64,000 nt of DNA from positions 1 through 64,000 of the forward strand of contig JBDRKE010000033.1 of assembly GCA_043814315.1 (NCBI GenBank). Direction: 5' to 3'. The position numbers and the translations under genes are program-made. The notes under the pieces are model-generated. The model saw only the letters and a program-made list of their open reading frames with translations. It ran no database searches and had not been told where the DNA came from. The stretch comes from JBDRKE01 sp043814315 (GTDB lineage: Bacteria; Omnitrophota; Gorgyraeia; Gygaellales; Profunditerraquicolaceae). Positions 1 through 8,225 of this stretch are shown in pieces (the stretch's first letter is position 1; every line of letters starts with the position of its first letter).

Positions 1-239
1 AGAAATTCTTATCCTACCTTACTCAAGAAGGAGTTGCGGTCAAAGAGGAGAAAGCAGAGGAGCAAGCAGAGGAGAAAGCAGAAGAGCAGGCAGGGGTGCT
101 GCCTGAAGAAGAACTGAAGATAAAAGAAATCGAGGAAATAGTGGAAGAAAAAGAACCCCTTGAAGAGGAAACCAAGCCCACCAAGAAAGGGCGCCCAAGA
201 CAGGTGCCAGAAAAGACCAGGGCCAGAAAAAAGACATAA
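1..239 (+). CDS. rpsB: 30S ribosomal protein S2, C-terminal fragment
   Basis: The window opens inside a reading frame (third frame) that runs to TAA at 237-239. It encodes KFLSYLTQEGVAVKEEK followed by a long Glu/Ala/Lys-rich tail ending in a basic stretch (TRARKKT). The globular part of S2 lies upstream of the window. Identification rests on position: rpsB-tsf-pyrH-frr is one of the most conserved bacterial gene orders, and the next three genes are exactly tsf, pyrH and frr. Acidic, Ala-rich C-terminal extensions of S2 are common in several phyla. The gap to tsf is 7 bp, so co-transcription is likely. Confidence 0.75.
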   Translation, partial: KFLSYLTQEGVAVKEEKAEEQAEEKAEEQAGVLPEEELKIKEIEEIVEEKEPLEEETKPTKKGRPRQVPEKTRARKKT

Positions 240-246
240 CCATAAA

Positions 247-774
247 ATGAGAATTTCTATTGAATTAATTAAGGAATTAAGAAATTTAACTTCCGCAAGC
301 ATTACACAGTGCAAAGAGGCGCTCCAGGGGGCAGGAGGAGATATTAAGAAAGCTGTTGAGCTGCTGCGTAAGCGGGGACTGGAGATTGCGGCAAAAAAAC
401 AGGATAGAGTATCCAAAGAAGGGAGAATCGAAGCCTATGTGCACTTCGGTAATAAAATCGGGGTATTGTTAGAAGTTGCTTGTGAAACGGATTTTGTGGC
501 GCGTAATAGCGAGTTTGCTCAGTTTACCAAAGACTTATCTATGCAGATAGCAGCCTGCAATCCTTTGTATATTAAAAAGGAAGACGTGCCGCCTGCTCTC
601 ATTAAGCAGGTAAAGGATAAAGAAGAATTTTATAAGAATAATTGTTTACTGGAGCAGGTTTTTATTAAAGATGCCAGTATAACTATAAAAGATTACTTAG
701 GGAGTATAATCTCAAAAGTCGGCGAGAATATTGTCATCCGTAGGTTTACGCGTTATCAAGTTGGCGAACAATGA
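247..774 (+). CDS. tsf: Elongation factor Ts
   Basis: Guanine-nucleotide exchange factor for EF-Tu, 175 residues. The N-terminal UBA-like domain (about 1-45, RISIELIKELRN, ITQCKEAL) and the family signature around TDFVARNSEF are present. It is shorter than the E. coli protein (283) and close to the compact Thermus form. The start at 247 is chosen because it gives the canonical MRISIELIKELR N-terminus; the frame is open further upstream but that part overlaps the rpsB tail in another frame. The stop TGA (772-774) overlaps the pyrH start (ATGA), implying translational coupling. Confidence 0.95.
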   Translation: MRISIELIKELRNLTSASITQCKEALQGAGGDIKKAVELLRKRGLEIAAKKQDRVSKEGRIEAYVHFGNKIGVLLEVACETDFVARNSEFAQFTKDLSMQIAACNPLYIKKEDVPPALIKQVKDKEEFYKNNCLLEQVFIKDASITIKDYLGSIISKVGENIVIRRFTRYQVGEQ

Positions 775-1495
775 GCAGCAAGGCTGTTTATAAAAGAATT
801 GTCCTCAAATTAAGCGGTGAGGCGCTACAAGGTAAAAAATCCCACGGTATTGACCATTCAGTTTTAGTTTCTATTTCCCGTCAGATAAAAGAAATCAGGA
901 ATTTAGGCGTGGATGTGGCAATAGTTCTGGGTGGAGGTAATATCTTCAGGGGTCAGGAAAATACCGCTCTGCGGGGTTTAGATATGGATAGGTCTGTGGC
1001 AGATTATATGGGGATGCTCGCTACGTTGATCAACGGGTTAGCGCTTCAGGATGTATTGGAGAAAACCGGCGTGCCCACACGGGTGATGACTGCGATTGAG
1101 ATTCAGCGCGTGGCTGAACCGTATATCAGGAGAAAGGCAATCCGTCATTTAGAGAAAGGCCGCGTGGTAATATTTGTAGCCGGCACAGGCAATCCTTATT
1201 TTACTACTGATACTGCCGCGGCACTCAGGGCAATAGAGATAGATGCAGATGCGATATTAAAGGCAACAAAGGTAGAAGGAGTTTATTCTGCAGATCCCCT
1301 GAAGGTAAAGAATGCCAAGAAATTCGATAGATTAAGATATATTAATGTGCTAAATCGCGGCCTTAAAGTTATGATGCCACTGCGGTCAGTCTCTGCATGG
1401 ATAACAAGCTGCCTATTGTGGTATTCAATCTCAATAAAAAAGGAAATATCAAACGCGTGGTATTGGGCGAAAAGATAGGCACCATCGTTAGTTAG
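771..1495 (+). CDS. pyrH: UMP kinase, frameshifted near the C-terminus
   Basis: Phosphorylates UMP to UDP; amino-acid-kinase fold, normally a hexamer. Visible motifs: VLKLSGEAL at the N-terminus, VLGGGNIFRG, DYMGMLATLIN, and TGNPYFTTDTAAALRA. The frame runs correctly to LNRGLKVM (codon at 1371-1373). Continuing in frame gives an aberrant tail ending at 1478. Reading one base back (GAT from 1373) restores the expected DATAVSLCMDNKLPIVVFNL and a natural end at TAG 1493-1495, giving about 241 residues. One G therefore appears to be missing from the expected ATG-GAT-GCC at 1371-1376. It starts inside tsf (ATGA) and ends 15 bp before frr. A real deletion or an assembly error are both possible. Confidence 0.9.
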
Positions 1496-1510
1496 AGCGA
1501 AGGAGCAGAT

Positions 1511-2071
1511 ATGAACACCAAAGAAATCTTGCATAATACCGAAGAAAAGATAAAAAAGACAATTGAAGCTGTAACGCGAGAATTTTCTCAGATTAGGACA
1601 GGAAGGGCCAGTCCCAGTTTGGTAGAAGGTTTACACATTGATTATTATGGCAGCCCCACTTTGCTTAAGCAGCTGGCTTCTATCTCTGTACCTGATGTGC
1701 ATCTGATTGTAATCCAACCATGGGATGTCACAGCAATAGCTGAGATTGAAAAAGCGATAATGAGATCTAATTTAGGAATTACGCCTTCTAATGATGGCAA
1801 GTTAATCAGATTATCTATACCGCCTTTATCTAAAGAACGGCGTCAAGAGCTGGCCAAAGTTGTAAATAAAATGACTGAAGAAGGCAAGGTATCATTGCGG
1901 ACAATAAGGCGGGAGGCAAAAGAGGCCATAGAAAAATTGGAAAAAAATAAAGCTATACCCGAAGACGATAAGTTTAGAGGCATCGAGGAATTGCAGAAAC
2001 TGGTGGATAAATATATCGCTAAAGTTGACGAATTGTTAAAGAGTAAAGAAAAAGAGATCCTGGAGTTTTAA
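1511..2071 (+). CDS. frr: Ribosome recycling factor
   Basis: Releases mRNA and tRNA from post-termination ribosomes together with EF-G. 186 residues, the usual family length. Family features: FSQIRTGRASPSLVEG near the N-terminus, the VTAIAEIEKAIMRSNLGITPSNDG segment (shown in part) forming the beta domain, and RRQELAKVVNKMTEE plus RTIRREAKE in the long helices. The start ATG 1511 follows AGCGAAGGAGCAGAT, a good Shine-Dalgarno. It is the last gene of the rpsB-tsf-pyrH-frr group; tRNA genes follow. Confidence 0.96.
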   Translation: MNTKEILHNTEEKIKKTIEAVTREFSQIRTGRASPSLVEGLHIDYYGSPTLLKQLASISVPDVHLIVIQPWDVTAIAEIEKAIMRSNLGITPSNDGKLIRLSIPPLSKERRQELAKVVNKMTEEGKVSLRTIRREAKEAIEKLEKNKAIPEDDKFRGIEELQKLVDKYIAKVDELLKSKEKEILEF

Positions 2072-2128
2072 TTCCTACCCAATAAAAAAAACGATTAGTT
2101 CTGTTCATTGATAAAATAAGTTAAATAT

Positions 2129-2201
2129 GGGCCACTAGCTCATCCGGTAGAGCACCACCCTTTTAAGGTGGGTGTGCCGCGTTCGAGTCGCGGGAGGCTC
2201 A
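2129..2201 (+). tRNA. tRNA-Lys (anticodon TTT)
   Basis: Cloverleaf of 73 nt: D-stem GCTC/GAGC, anticodon stem CCACC/GGTGG around loop CTTTTAA (anticodon TTT), T-arm CCGCG-TTCGAGT-CGCGG. The acceptor stem pairs 1-5 and 7, with one A-A mismatch at position 6-67 and a G-T pair at 2-71. CCA is not encoded. A perfect A/T hairpin (2201-2227) directly follows. The last 13-14 nt of the gene plus 8 nt of flank are repeated at 2411-2432. Confidence 0.9.
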
Positions 2202-2611
2202 AAAATTTTTACGCAGTAAAAATTTTTGTCCTTTGCGTTACTTTAATTTCAAGCACAGGTTTAAGCAAAGGACGACATTCCAAGTTTCATAGGAGTTTTT
2301 ATTTAGGCGAGGGCACTAAAGCGCTACCGCAGTAATTTACGCACCGCAATCAAATTGAGAAAGCCAAGATGCGGTGTCCTTCACCTGAAGAAAAGTGATG
2401 GTGAAGGAAGTCGCGGGAGGCTCAAAAATTTTCGCGGAGCGAAAGCGCTACCGCGGTAAGTAATTTACGCACCGCAATCAAATTAAGAAAGCCAAGATGC
2501 GGTGTCCTTCACCTGAAGTAAAGTGATGGTGAAGGAAGTCGCGAAAGGACAACTTCCCGAGCCACATATAAGTTTTTATTTAGGCGAGGGCAAGATTCAC
2601 AGCCCCTTTGG
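2202..2611 (+). repeat. Tandem-repeat patch between tRNA-Lys and tRNA-Leu
   Basis: No gene is supported here. The patch holds (a) an A/T hairpin at 2201-2227 with 11-bp arms; (b) a block of about 95-100 bp present twice (2321-2415 and 2445-2543) with few differences, each containing GCACCGCAATCAAATT and GGTGTCCTTCACCTGAAG; (c) a 22-bp exact copy of the tRNA-Lys 3' end plus flank at 2411-2432 (original 2188-2209); (d) AGTTTTTATTTAGGCGAGGGCA at about 2294-2315 and again near 2571-2592. This suggests repeated duplication or integration and excision events anchored at the tRNA 3' end. Confidence 0.8.
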
Positions 2612-2692
2612 GGGCGGATGGCGGAATAGCAGACGCGCAAGGCTTAGGACCTTGTGGGGCAACCCATGGAGGTGCAAATCCTCTTCCGCCCA
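2612..2692 (+). tRNA. tRNA-Leu (anticodon TAG)
   Basis: Class II tRNA of 81 nt. Acceptor GGGCGGA pairs perfectly with TCCGCCC, discriminator A at 2692. Anticodon stem CAAGG/CCTTG encloses loop CTTAGGA (anticodon TAG). A variable arm (GGGG..CCC region, about 2655-2665) precedes T-arm GAGG-TGCAAAT-CCTC. The mature 3' end is followed by CG, so CCA is not encoded. Confidence 0.92.
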
Positions 2693-2797
2693 CGATTTTC
2701 TATCGCTATTCTGTATGAAGATGGTCCCGAGTCCGCATAATTTAAAATAGTTGAGACGAGGGATAATGGCGTTAACCATGGGCCATTCGTTCGTTAC

Positions 2798-2870
<73 letters not shown>

Positions 2871-2950
2871 TACTGTAGCGATGCCAGGAGCAAAAGTATC
2901 CCGCCCTTGCCGGGATACTTACACAAACCATTTTTGAAAGGAGAACATGC

Positions 2951-3427
2951 ATGCAGATTATGGATTTTTTATCCAAGAAGGCTATTGTCACGGACCTTCA
3001 ATCCGCCAAAAAAGAGGATGTGATCAAAGAGCTTGTAGATGCTCTTATTGATTCAGGAGAGATTGAAAAGCGCTGCCGCAATAAACTCATAGACGCTCTT
3101 ATGACAAGGGAGTCTTTGGGTTCCACCGCCATCGGCCAGGGGATAGCGATTCCCCATGCCAAATCGGATTGCGTCCAGAAGCTTGTAGCCGCATTCGGCC
3201 TATCGAAAAAGGGAGTCAATTTTGATTCTCTCGACGGAGAACCGGCCTACATCTTCTTCTTGTTAGTGGCTCCCCAAGATTCTGCCGGCCCGCATCTTAA
3301 GGCGCTTGCGCGTATCTCGCGTCTTCTTAAAGATAAATATTTCCGCGACACATTACGCTCCAGTAGCGACGAGAAATCTATCATAAAGATTATCAGCCAA
3401 GAGGACGAGAAAAAAACCATTAGCTAA
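2951..3427 (+). CDS. PTS EIIA-like (PtsN-type) regulatory protein
   Basis: 158-residue EIIA of the fructose/mannitol/nitrogen-PTS fold. The phosphorylatable His is H69 in GQGIAIPHAK; the LKALARISRLLKD helix and PTS-type strand KKGVNFDSLDGEPAYIFFLL are present. With no sugar permease (EIIB/EIIC) nearby, and with HPr and EI 1.5-2.5 kb downstream, it is more likely a regulatory phosphorelay component than a transporter subunit. Start ATG 2951 follows GAAAGGAGAACATGC; a second in-frame ATG at 2960 is possible. A hairpin (3436-3471) follows the stop at 3427. Confidence 0.85.
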   Translation: MQIMDFLSKKAIVTDLQSAKKEDVIKELVDALIDSGEIEKRCRNKLIDALMTRESLGSTAIGQGIAIPHAKSDCVQKLVAAFGLSKKGVNFDSLDGEPAYIFFLLVAPQDSAGPHLKALARISRLLKDKYFRDTLRSSSDEKSIIKIISQEDEKKTIS

Positions 3428-3429
3428 GT

Positions 3430-3645
3430 GAGCACTTAAGTTATGCGTGCCGGGAGGCAGGCATAACTTAATGTGCGAACTTACCCCCCACCACTTTTTG
3501 TAACAAGCGTGGCATTTACTGAACGGTGTGTGAGGGGTAGCAGTATCGAAGGCTTTATCTCAAATGTATTTTCAAAAAGTGGTGGGGGGTTAATTCGCGC
3601 ATAAACTTGCGTTGCGCTGCGCGCTGCCGTAAGTTTAGCGCTCAT
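3430..3645. repeat. Cluster of perfect inverted repeats (REP/MITE-like)
   Basis: Three nested or adjacent palindromes fill the gap before yvcK. (1) TTAAGTTATGC (3436-3446) against GCATAACTTAA (3461-3471), 14-nt loop. (2) An 18-bp perfect inverted repeat, 3483-3500 against 3573-3590 (C6 / CCACTTTTTG type arm), with 72 nt between arms. (3) A hairpin around 3597-3641 with arms of the type GCGCATAAACTTGCG / CGTAAGTTTAGCGC. No open reading frame or promoter is evident. The first could act as a terminator for the EIIA gene. Confidence 0.75.
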
Positions 3646-3648
3646 TAA

Positions 3649-4890
3649 ATGAAAACGAAATTTAACACCATGTTTAAGTGGTTGTATCCGGGTATCGGCA
3701 TTAAGCGCTGGATTGGCTTAGCTGCTTTCGGGGTCATTCTTCTGGTACTCGGAACCGCCCATTTACGTAACGAAGAATTTTGGCTAAACCAGATATTAGA
3801 TGCCACCATCGTATTTTCCGGGATTATTATTTTAATATTAGGCATCAAAAGGATGATGCGTTCATTTATAGCGGTTTTTATTCCTTCTTCGCGTGAAACG
3901 GAACTTGTTGATATTCTCTATCAGAAGAAACATTTAAGCCGCGGCCCCAGGATTGTGACCCTAGGCGGAGGGACGGGATTATCGGTACTTTTAACCGGTC
4001 TAAAAGAATATACCTCTAATATCACGGCGATTGTAACTGTGGCGGACAGCGGCGGTTCTTCGGGACGCTTGAGACAAGAGTTTGATATCTTGCCTCCCGG
4101 CGATATACGCAACTGTCTTGTGGCCCTGGCGGATGCCCCGGCATTGATGCGTGATTTATTCCAATTTCGTTTTGAGACAAGCTCAGATCTTTCGGGTCAC
4201 AGCTTTGGAAACCTTTTTATCACCGTGATGACCCGGCTGACAGGAGATTTTGAGAAGGCCATCAAAGAAACCAGTAAAGTCTTGGCGCTACGGGGCCGCG
4301 TCATCCCTTCGACATTGGATAGCGTCATGCTGGTTGCCCAGCATAAAGACGGGACGACGACTGTCGGCGAGGATAAAATTCCCAAGGTCTTAAAAGCCAT
4401 TGACCGGGTCTTGCTGGATCCGGCTTTGCCTCGGGCAACACCGGATGCACTCAAAGCTATTCAAGAGGCGCAGATTGTCATTTTCGGTCCGGGTTCCCTT
4501 TACACGAGTATCATACCTAATTTTTTGATTAAAGAGATTACCGAGGCCGCGCATGCAAGCGGCGCTATCAAAATATACGTATGCAATGTGATGACCCAGC
4601 CGGGAGAAACAGACGGCTACAGCGCCTTTGACCATATAAAAGCGCTCATCACGCACAGCCATCCGCGCGTCATCGATTATTGCATTGTCAATACGGGAGA
4701 GATTCCCCAGGGAATCCTCAAGCGCTATGCCCAGCAGAATTCTTACATTGTTATCAACGACAGGAGAAAAATCGAGAACTTAGGTTATAGGGTCATCGAA
4801 GATGATTTCGTGATTGTCGAAGAAGGAGTCATCAGGCATGATTCCGGCAAGTTAGCCAAGATGATTTTGGGCCTCCTTGAAGAGGTTTAA
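3649..4890 (+). CDS. YvcK/CofD-like protein with N-terminal membrane segments
   Basis: 413 residues. Residues about 1-85 contain two hydrophobic membrane segments (about 20-38 and 52-68). From about residue 100 the YvcK/CofD-like domain begins with IVTLGGGTGLSVLL, VADSGGSSGRLR and LPPGDIRNCL, then FGPGSLYTSIIPN and VCNVMTQPGETDGYS. In Firmicutes and Actinobacteria YvcK (CuvA) is a UDP-sugar-binding factor needed for growth on gluconeogenic carbon and for cell shape. The start ATG 3649 has no strong Shine-Dalgarno. The next gene, 3 bp downstream, encodes an HPr-like protein, the same pairing as yvcK-crh in Bacillus, which supports a carbon-regulatory role. Confidence 0.88.
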   Translation: MKTKFNTMFKWLYPGIGIKRWIGLAAFGVILLVLGTAHLRNEEFWLNQILDATIVFSGIIILILGIKRMMRSFIAVFIPSSRETELVDILYQKKHLSRGPRIVTLGGGTGLSVLLTGLKEYTSNITAIVTVADSGGSSGRLRQEFDILPPGDIRNCLVALADAPALMRDLFQFRFETSSDLSGHSFGNLFITVMTRLTGDFEKAIKETSKVLALRGRVIPSTLDSVMLVAQHKDGTTTVGEDKIPKVLKAIDRVLLDPALPRATPDALKAIQEAQIVIFGPGSLYTSIIPNFLIKEITEAAHASGAIKIYVCNVMTQPGETDGYSAFDHIKALITHSHPRVIDYCIVNTGEIPQGILKRYAQQNSYIVINDRRKIENLGYRVIEDDFVIVEEGVIRHDSGKLAKMILGLLEEV

Positions 4891-4893
4891 TCC

Positions 4894-5160
4894 ATGCCTC
4901 GGATAAAAAAGAAAATCATTGTGAAAAATAAACAGGGCCTGCATGCGCGCCCGGCTGCCTTGTTTGTGCAGGTGGCGAATAAATTTGATTCCCGCATAAC
5001 GGTCAAGCGCGATAACGAGGAAGTCAATGGCAAGTCTATTATGGGGATTCTGATGTTAGGCGTGGAGGCCAATGTCACCATTATGATTGAGGCCGAGGGC
5101 CAGGATGCGCAACTGGCCATAACAGAATTAGAAAAAGTCGTCTCTAGCGATGAGGAATAA
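4894..5160 (+). CDS. ptsH: HPr family phosphocarrier protein
   Basis: 88-residue HPr. The catalytic histidine is H17 in KQGLHARPAALF, and a regulatory serine-like site is S48 in VNGKSIMGILML. It carries phosphate from EI to EIIA proteins. Because both H17 and S48 are kept it is HPr-like rather than Crh-like (Crh lacks the histidine), although it sits directly after yvcK as crh does. Start ATG 4894 is 3 bp after the yvcK stop. Confidence 0.93.
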   Translation: MPRIKKKIIVKNKQGLHARPAALFVQVANKFDSRITVKRDNEEVNGKSIMGILMLGVEANVTIMIEAEGQDAQLAITELEKVVSSDEE

Positions 5161-5228
5161 AAAAAATTCTTTAACGCAGATTAACGCACCTGCCTGCCCT
5201 GCCTGCCGGCAGGCAGAAGGAATTTAAC
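5161..5228. repeat. Short gap with 18-bp palindrome CTGCCTGCCGGCAGGCAG
   Basis: The gap between ptsH and ptsI holds a perfect 18-bp palindrome at 5199-5216, also present at 12324-12341 and 63799-63816. The ptsI Shine-Dalgarno (AGAAGGA) follows immediately. Confidence 0.8.
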
Positions 5229-6959
5229 ATGATAAAGCTCAAAGGTATAGCTGCGGCACCCGGAATCAGCTTCGGACCGGCCCACAAGATAGGCAAGGAA
5301 GAATTTGTCATTCCTAAAAAAGATATTCTCGAAGAAGAGATCCCTTTGCAGATACAGCTTTTCGAAGAGGCCTTGATCAAGACGAGAAGAGAGATCATAG
5401 AGTTACAAAAGAGAATCGGAAGCGAGATGGGCCAGGAAGAAGCTCAGATCTTTGACGCGCACCTTCTGGTTTTAGAAGACCGCATGCTTATCGAGGAGGT
5501 TATCTCGCGCCTTAAAAAGGAAAAGGTCTGTGTCGTCTACATCTTCTCAGGGGTCTTGAAGAAGTACATCGACGTTTTCTCCAGAATTGAAGATGAATAT
5601 CTCAGAGAGCGTATTGCCGATATCAACGACGTCGGCAAGAGGGTTTTGCGCCATCTTTTGGGTGCCGAAGCCAAAGGGCCGGGAAGCTTAAAAGAAAGAG
5701 TTGTTCTGGTAGCGCATGATTTGTCTCCCTCGGATACAGCCACGATGCATAAAGAAAAGGTTTTTGCGTTTGTCACCGATATTGGCGGTAAGACCTCGCA
5801 CACCGCCATTATGGCTAAATCCCTTGAGATTCCTGCGGTGGTAGGAGTTGAGGAGGCGACCTCAAAGATTAAACCCGGGGACTTCTTGATTGTGGATGGC
5901 AATATGGGCATTGTGATTGTCAACCCCGATGAAGAAAGCCTGGTTACTTACCATCGGGAAAGCGAACGCCTTAAGGGTGTTGCCGAAAAGTTTTTATTAG
6001 TAAAAGACCTGGATGCGATGACTCTGGACCATAAGAAGGTGGAGGTCTTCGCCAATATCGAATTTCCGGATGAGGTTCATTCGGTAAAGCTCCACGGTGC
6101 ACAAGGCATCGGGCTCTACCGCACAGAGTTCTTCTATATGAACAGGAAAGATCTGCCTACAGAGGAGGAGCATTACGAGGCCTATAAATTTGTAGCGCAA
6201 GAGATGAATCCGCATCCTGTCGTCATCCGTACCCTGGACTTAGGCGGGGATAAATTTTTATCTCAATTCGAGATACCGCGCGACATGCATCCTTTTCTAG
6301 GATGGCGGGCTATCAGGTTTTGTCTGGCCCGCCCGGATATATTTAAATTGCAGCTTCGCGCGATTCTTCGGGCCTCTGTCCACGGAAACCTTAAACTCAT
6401 GTATCCCATGATTTCCGGCGTAGAAGAATTACAGCAGGCCAACAAGATCCTTGAGGAAGCCAAAGAGGAATTACGCAAAAGCAAAGTGCCTTTTGATGAC
6501 GATATCCAGGCCGGCGCGATGATTGAGATTCCATCTGCGGCCATCACCGCGGATATACTGGCAAAGGAAGCCGATTTTTTTAGCATAGGAACCAATGACC
6601 TCATCCAATATTCTCTGGCGGTTGACCGCGTCAACGAAAAGGTGGCTTATTTATATGAGCCGGCCCACCCCGCTGTATTACGGCTTATAAAGAATATCAT
6701 TGAGGCAGCGCATAGCGCTAATATCAAAGTAGGCATGTGCGGAGAAATGGCAGGAGAGCCCAGCTTCGTTCTTATCCTTCTGGGTTTAGGTCTTAATGAA
6801 TTTAGTATGCCGCCGCAGGTGATCCCCGAGTTAAAATATATCATTCGCTCGGTGACGTTTAAACAGGCCGAGGAGATAGCCTTTAGGGCCCTGAGGCTTT
6901 CCACAGGAAAAGAGGTGGAGGAATTCAGTCAGTCCAAACTTCGGGAGATATTAAAATAG
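5229..6959 (+). CDS. ptsI: PTS enzyme I (phosphoenolpyruvate-protein phosphotransferase)
   Basis: 576 residues, the normal EI length. The N-terminal domain includes the active-site histidine in GGKTSHTAIMAKS. The C-terminal PEP-binding barrel shows GIGLYRTEFFYM, RTLDLGGDK, GAMIEIPSAA, FFSIGTNDLIQYSLAVDR and the catalytic cysteine in VGMCGEMAGEP. It transfers phosphate from PEP to the HPr encoded 68 bp upstream. With EIIA but no permease in the window, the relay may be regulatory. SD AGAAGGA precedes ATG 5229. Confidence 0.96.
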   Translation: MIKLKGIAAAPGISFGPAHKIGKEEFVIPKKDILEEEIPLQIQLFEEALIKTRREIIELQKRIGSEMGQEEAQIFDAHLLVLEDRMLIEEVISRLKKEKVCVVYIFSGVLKKYIDVFSRIEDEYLRERIADINDVGKRVLRHLLGAEAKGPGSLKERVVLVAHDLSPSDTATMHKEKVFAFVTDIGGKTSHTAIMAKSLEIPAVVGVEEATSKIKPGDFLIVDGNMGIVIVNPDEESLVTYHRESERLKGVAEKFLLVKDLDAMTLDHKKVEVFANIEFPDEVHSVKLHGAQGIGLYRTEFFYMNRKDLPTEEEHYEAYKFVAQEMNPHPVVIRTLDLGGDKFLSQFEIPRDMHPFLGWRAIRFCLARPDIFKLQLRAILRASVHGNLKLMYPMISGVEELQQANKILEEAKEELRKSKVPFDDDIQAGAMIEIPSAAITADILAKEADFFSIGTNDLIQYSLAVDRVNEKVAYLYEPAHPAVLRLIKNIIEAAHSANIKVGMCGEMAGEPSFVLILLGLGLNEFSMPPQVIPELKYIIRSVTFKQAEEIAFRALRLSTGKEVEEFSQSKLREILK

Positions 6960-7006
6960 AAGTTACCAGTTAACAGCTTGTTTTAAGATAGGAGTCAGAA
7001 AAAAGA

Positions 7007-8074
7007 ATGAAAAAGAGTCTTAGCCAAGAGAATATAAAGAAACTGGATAATTCGCATATGTTAGGGCTGCTGTCGGATTTTCCCGACCAATGCAATGCGG
7101 CTATGGCATTAGCCCAGAAGGCCTCATTTCTTTTTGAAAAAAGGGATTTCACAAAGATTGTTTTTGCCGGGATGGGAGGCTCAGCTATCGGAGCGGATCT
7201 TGTCAGAAGTTATCTCTACCTTGAAAGCAAGATTCCCATTACGGTCCTACGCGAATATAGGCTGCCGGCCTACGTGGATAAGGACACACTCGTTATCGTC
7301 GCGAGTTATTCGGGCAATACGGAAGAAACATTAAGTGCCTATAAGCAGGCCAGAGAAAAAGGGGCAACACTCGTGGTTATTTCTTCCGGAGGCACGCTCA
7401 AAGAATACGCCTCTAAGGACCGCGTGACATTTATCGAAATACCCCGGAATCTGCCTCCCCGTTGTTCTTTGGGGTATTTAAGCATCATCCCGCTATGCCT
7501 GTTGGCGCGATTGGGCAAGGCCCAGGAGCCGGGCGCTGCCATCAGCCAAATGATAAAAATTCTTGAGGATTTAAAGAACAGGTACCTGAATCCTGGCATT
7601 GCGCAGAAAGATAACATAGCTAAAACCGCGGCCCTTAGACTTTACAATAAGCTGCCCTTTATATATTCGAGCTCCGTGCATTTTGACGTTTGTGCGATAC
7701 GCTTTAGAGGCCAGATAGCCGAGAATGCAAAGGCGTTAAGCTCTAGTCATGTATTCCCCGAGATGAATCACAATGAGATTGTAGGGTGGGAGAATCCTAA
7801 AAAACAATTTAAGAATTTCATCGTGGTGATGCTGCGGGATCAACAGATGCACGCGCGCGTAGGGATAAGAATGGATATTACCGCTAGCCTAATAAGAGAG
7901 GAAGGTGTCGAGTTAATAGAGATCTGGTCGCGCGGCGAAGGTTTATTGAGCAGGATCTTTTCTTTGATTTATATAGGAGATTTTGTGTCATTTTATCTGG
8001 CCATCCTCTACGGCATAGACCCCACGCCGGTAGACAGGGTCGCCTATTTGAAGGAGCAATTAGCGAAAAGATAG
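7007..8074 (+). CDS. Bifunctional phosphoglucose/phosphomannose isomerase
   Basis: 355 residues with a double SIS fold. Diagnostic segments: FAGMGGSAIGADLVR, YSGNTEETLSAYK, RCSLGYLSIIPL and PEMNHNEIVGWEN near the middle, the last typical of the small archaeal/bacterial PGI/PMI family rather than classical Pgi. It interconverts glucose-6-P, fructose-6-P and mannose-6-P, feeding pfkA and the sugar nucleotidyltransferase nearby. Start ATG 7007 follows a modest TAGGAG. It is separated from ptsI by 47 bp. Confidence 0.9.
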   Translation: MKKSLSQENIKKLDNSHMLGLLSDFPDQCNAAMALAQKASFLFEKRDFTKIVFAGMGGSAIGADLVRSYLYLESKIPITVLREYRLPAYVDKDTLVIVASYSGNTEETLSAYKQAREKGATLVVISSGGTLKEYASKDRVTFIEIPRNLPPRCSLGYLSIIPLCLLARLGKAQEPGAAISQMIKILEDLKNRYLNPGIAQKDNIAKTAALRLYNKLPFIYSSSVHFDVCAIRFRGQIAENAKALSSSHVFPEMNHNEIVGWENPKKQFKNFIVVMLRDQQMHARVGIRMDITASLIREEGVELIEIWSRGEGLLSRIFSLIYIGDFVSFYLAILYGIDPTPVDRVAYLKEQLAKR

Positions 8075-8090
8075 AGAAACGAAATGGATA

Positions 8091-8220
8091 AATCCCAATT
8101 TCCAAATCCTAAATCCCAAATAAATCCCAAATCCCAATGTCCAAAACTTATATGTTTGTGATTTGGAATTTGTCATTTGGAATTTGTTTGTTATTTGGTG
8201 CTTGGAATTTGGAATTTAAG
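8091..8220. repeat. Intergenic word-repeat palindrome, AAATCC/GGATTT family
   Basis: The left half is built from repeats of words such as CCAAATCC and AAATCCC; the right half is built from their reverse complement (TTTGGAATTT), so the transcript can fold back on itself. Similar elements lie at 10262-10425, 13369-13480, 46003-46132, 46640-46722, 62757-62872 and 63753-63905. Confidence 0.8.
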
Positions 8221-8225
8221 GTTCG

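Noticed and set aside
1371..1376. Programmed frameshift in pyrH
   Set aside because: No slippery heptamer or downstream structure is seen, and the sequence differs from expectation by a simple missing base. UMP kinase is not known to need frameshifting.
2523..2750. Protein-coding frame across the repeat patch and tRNA-Leu
   Set aside because: It runs through a tRNA gene and duplicated repeats and encodes no recognisable sequence.
5537..5923. Long antisense frames such as 5537-5923 (minus) inside ptsI
   Set aside because: They lie opposite strongly conserved genes, have no Shine-Dalgarno and show no recognisable protein. They are shadows of the coding strand.
8091..8220. CRISPR array
   Set aside because: The repeats are short degenerate words without spacers of constant length, and there are no cas genes in the window.
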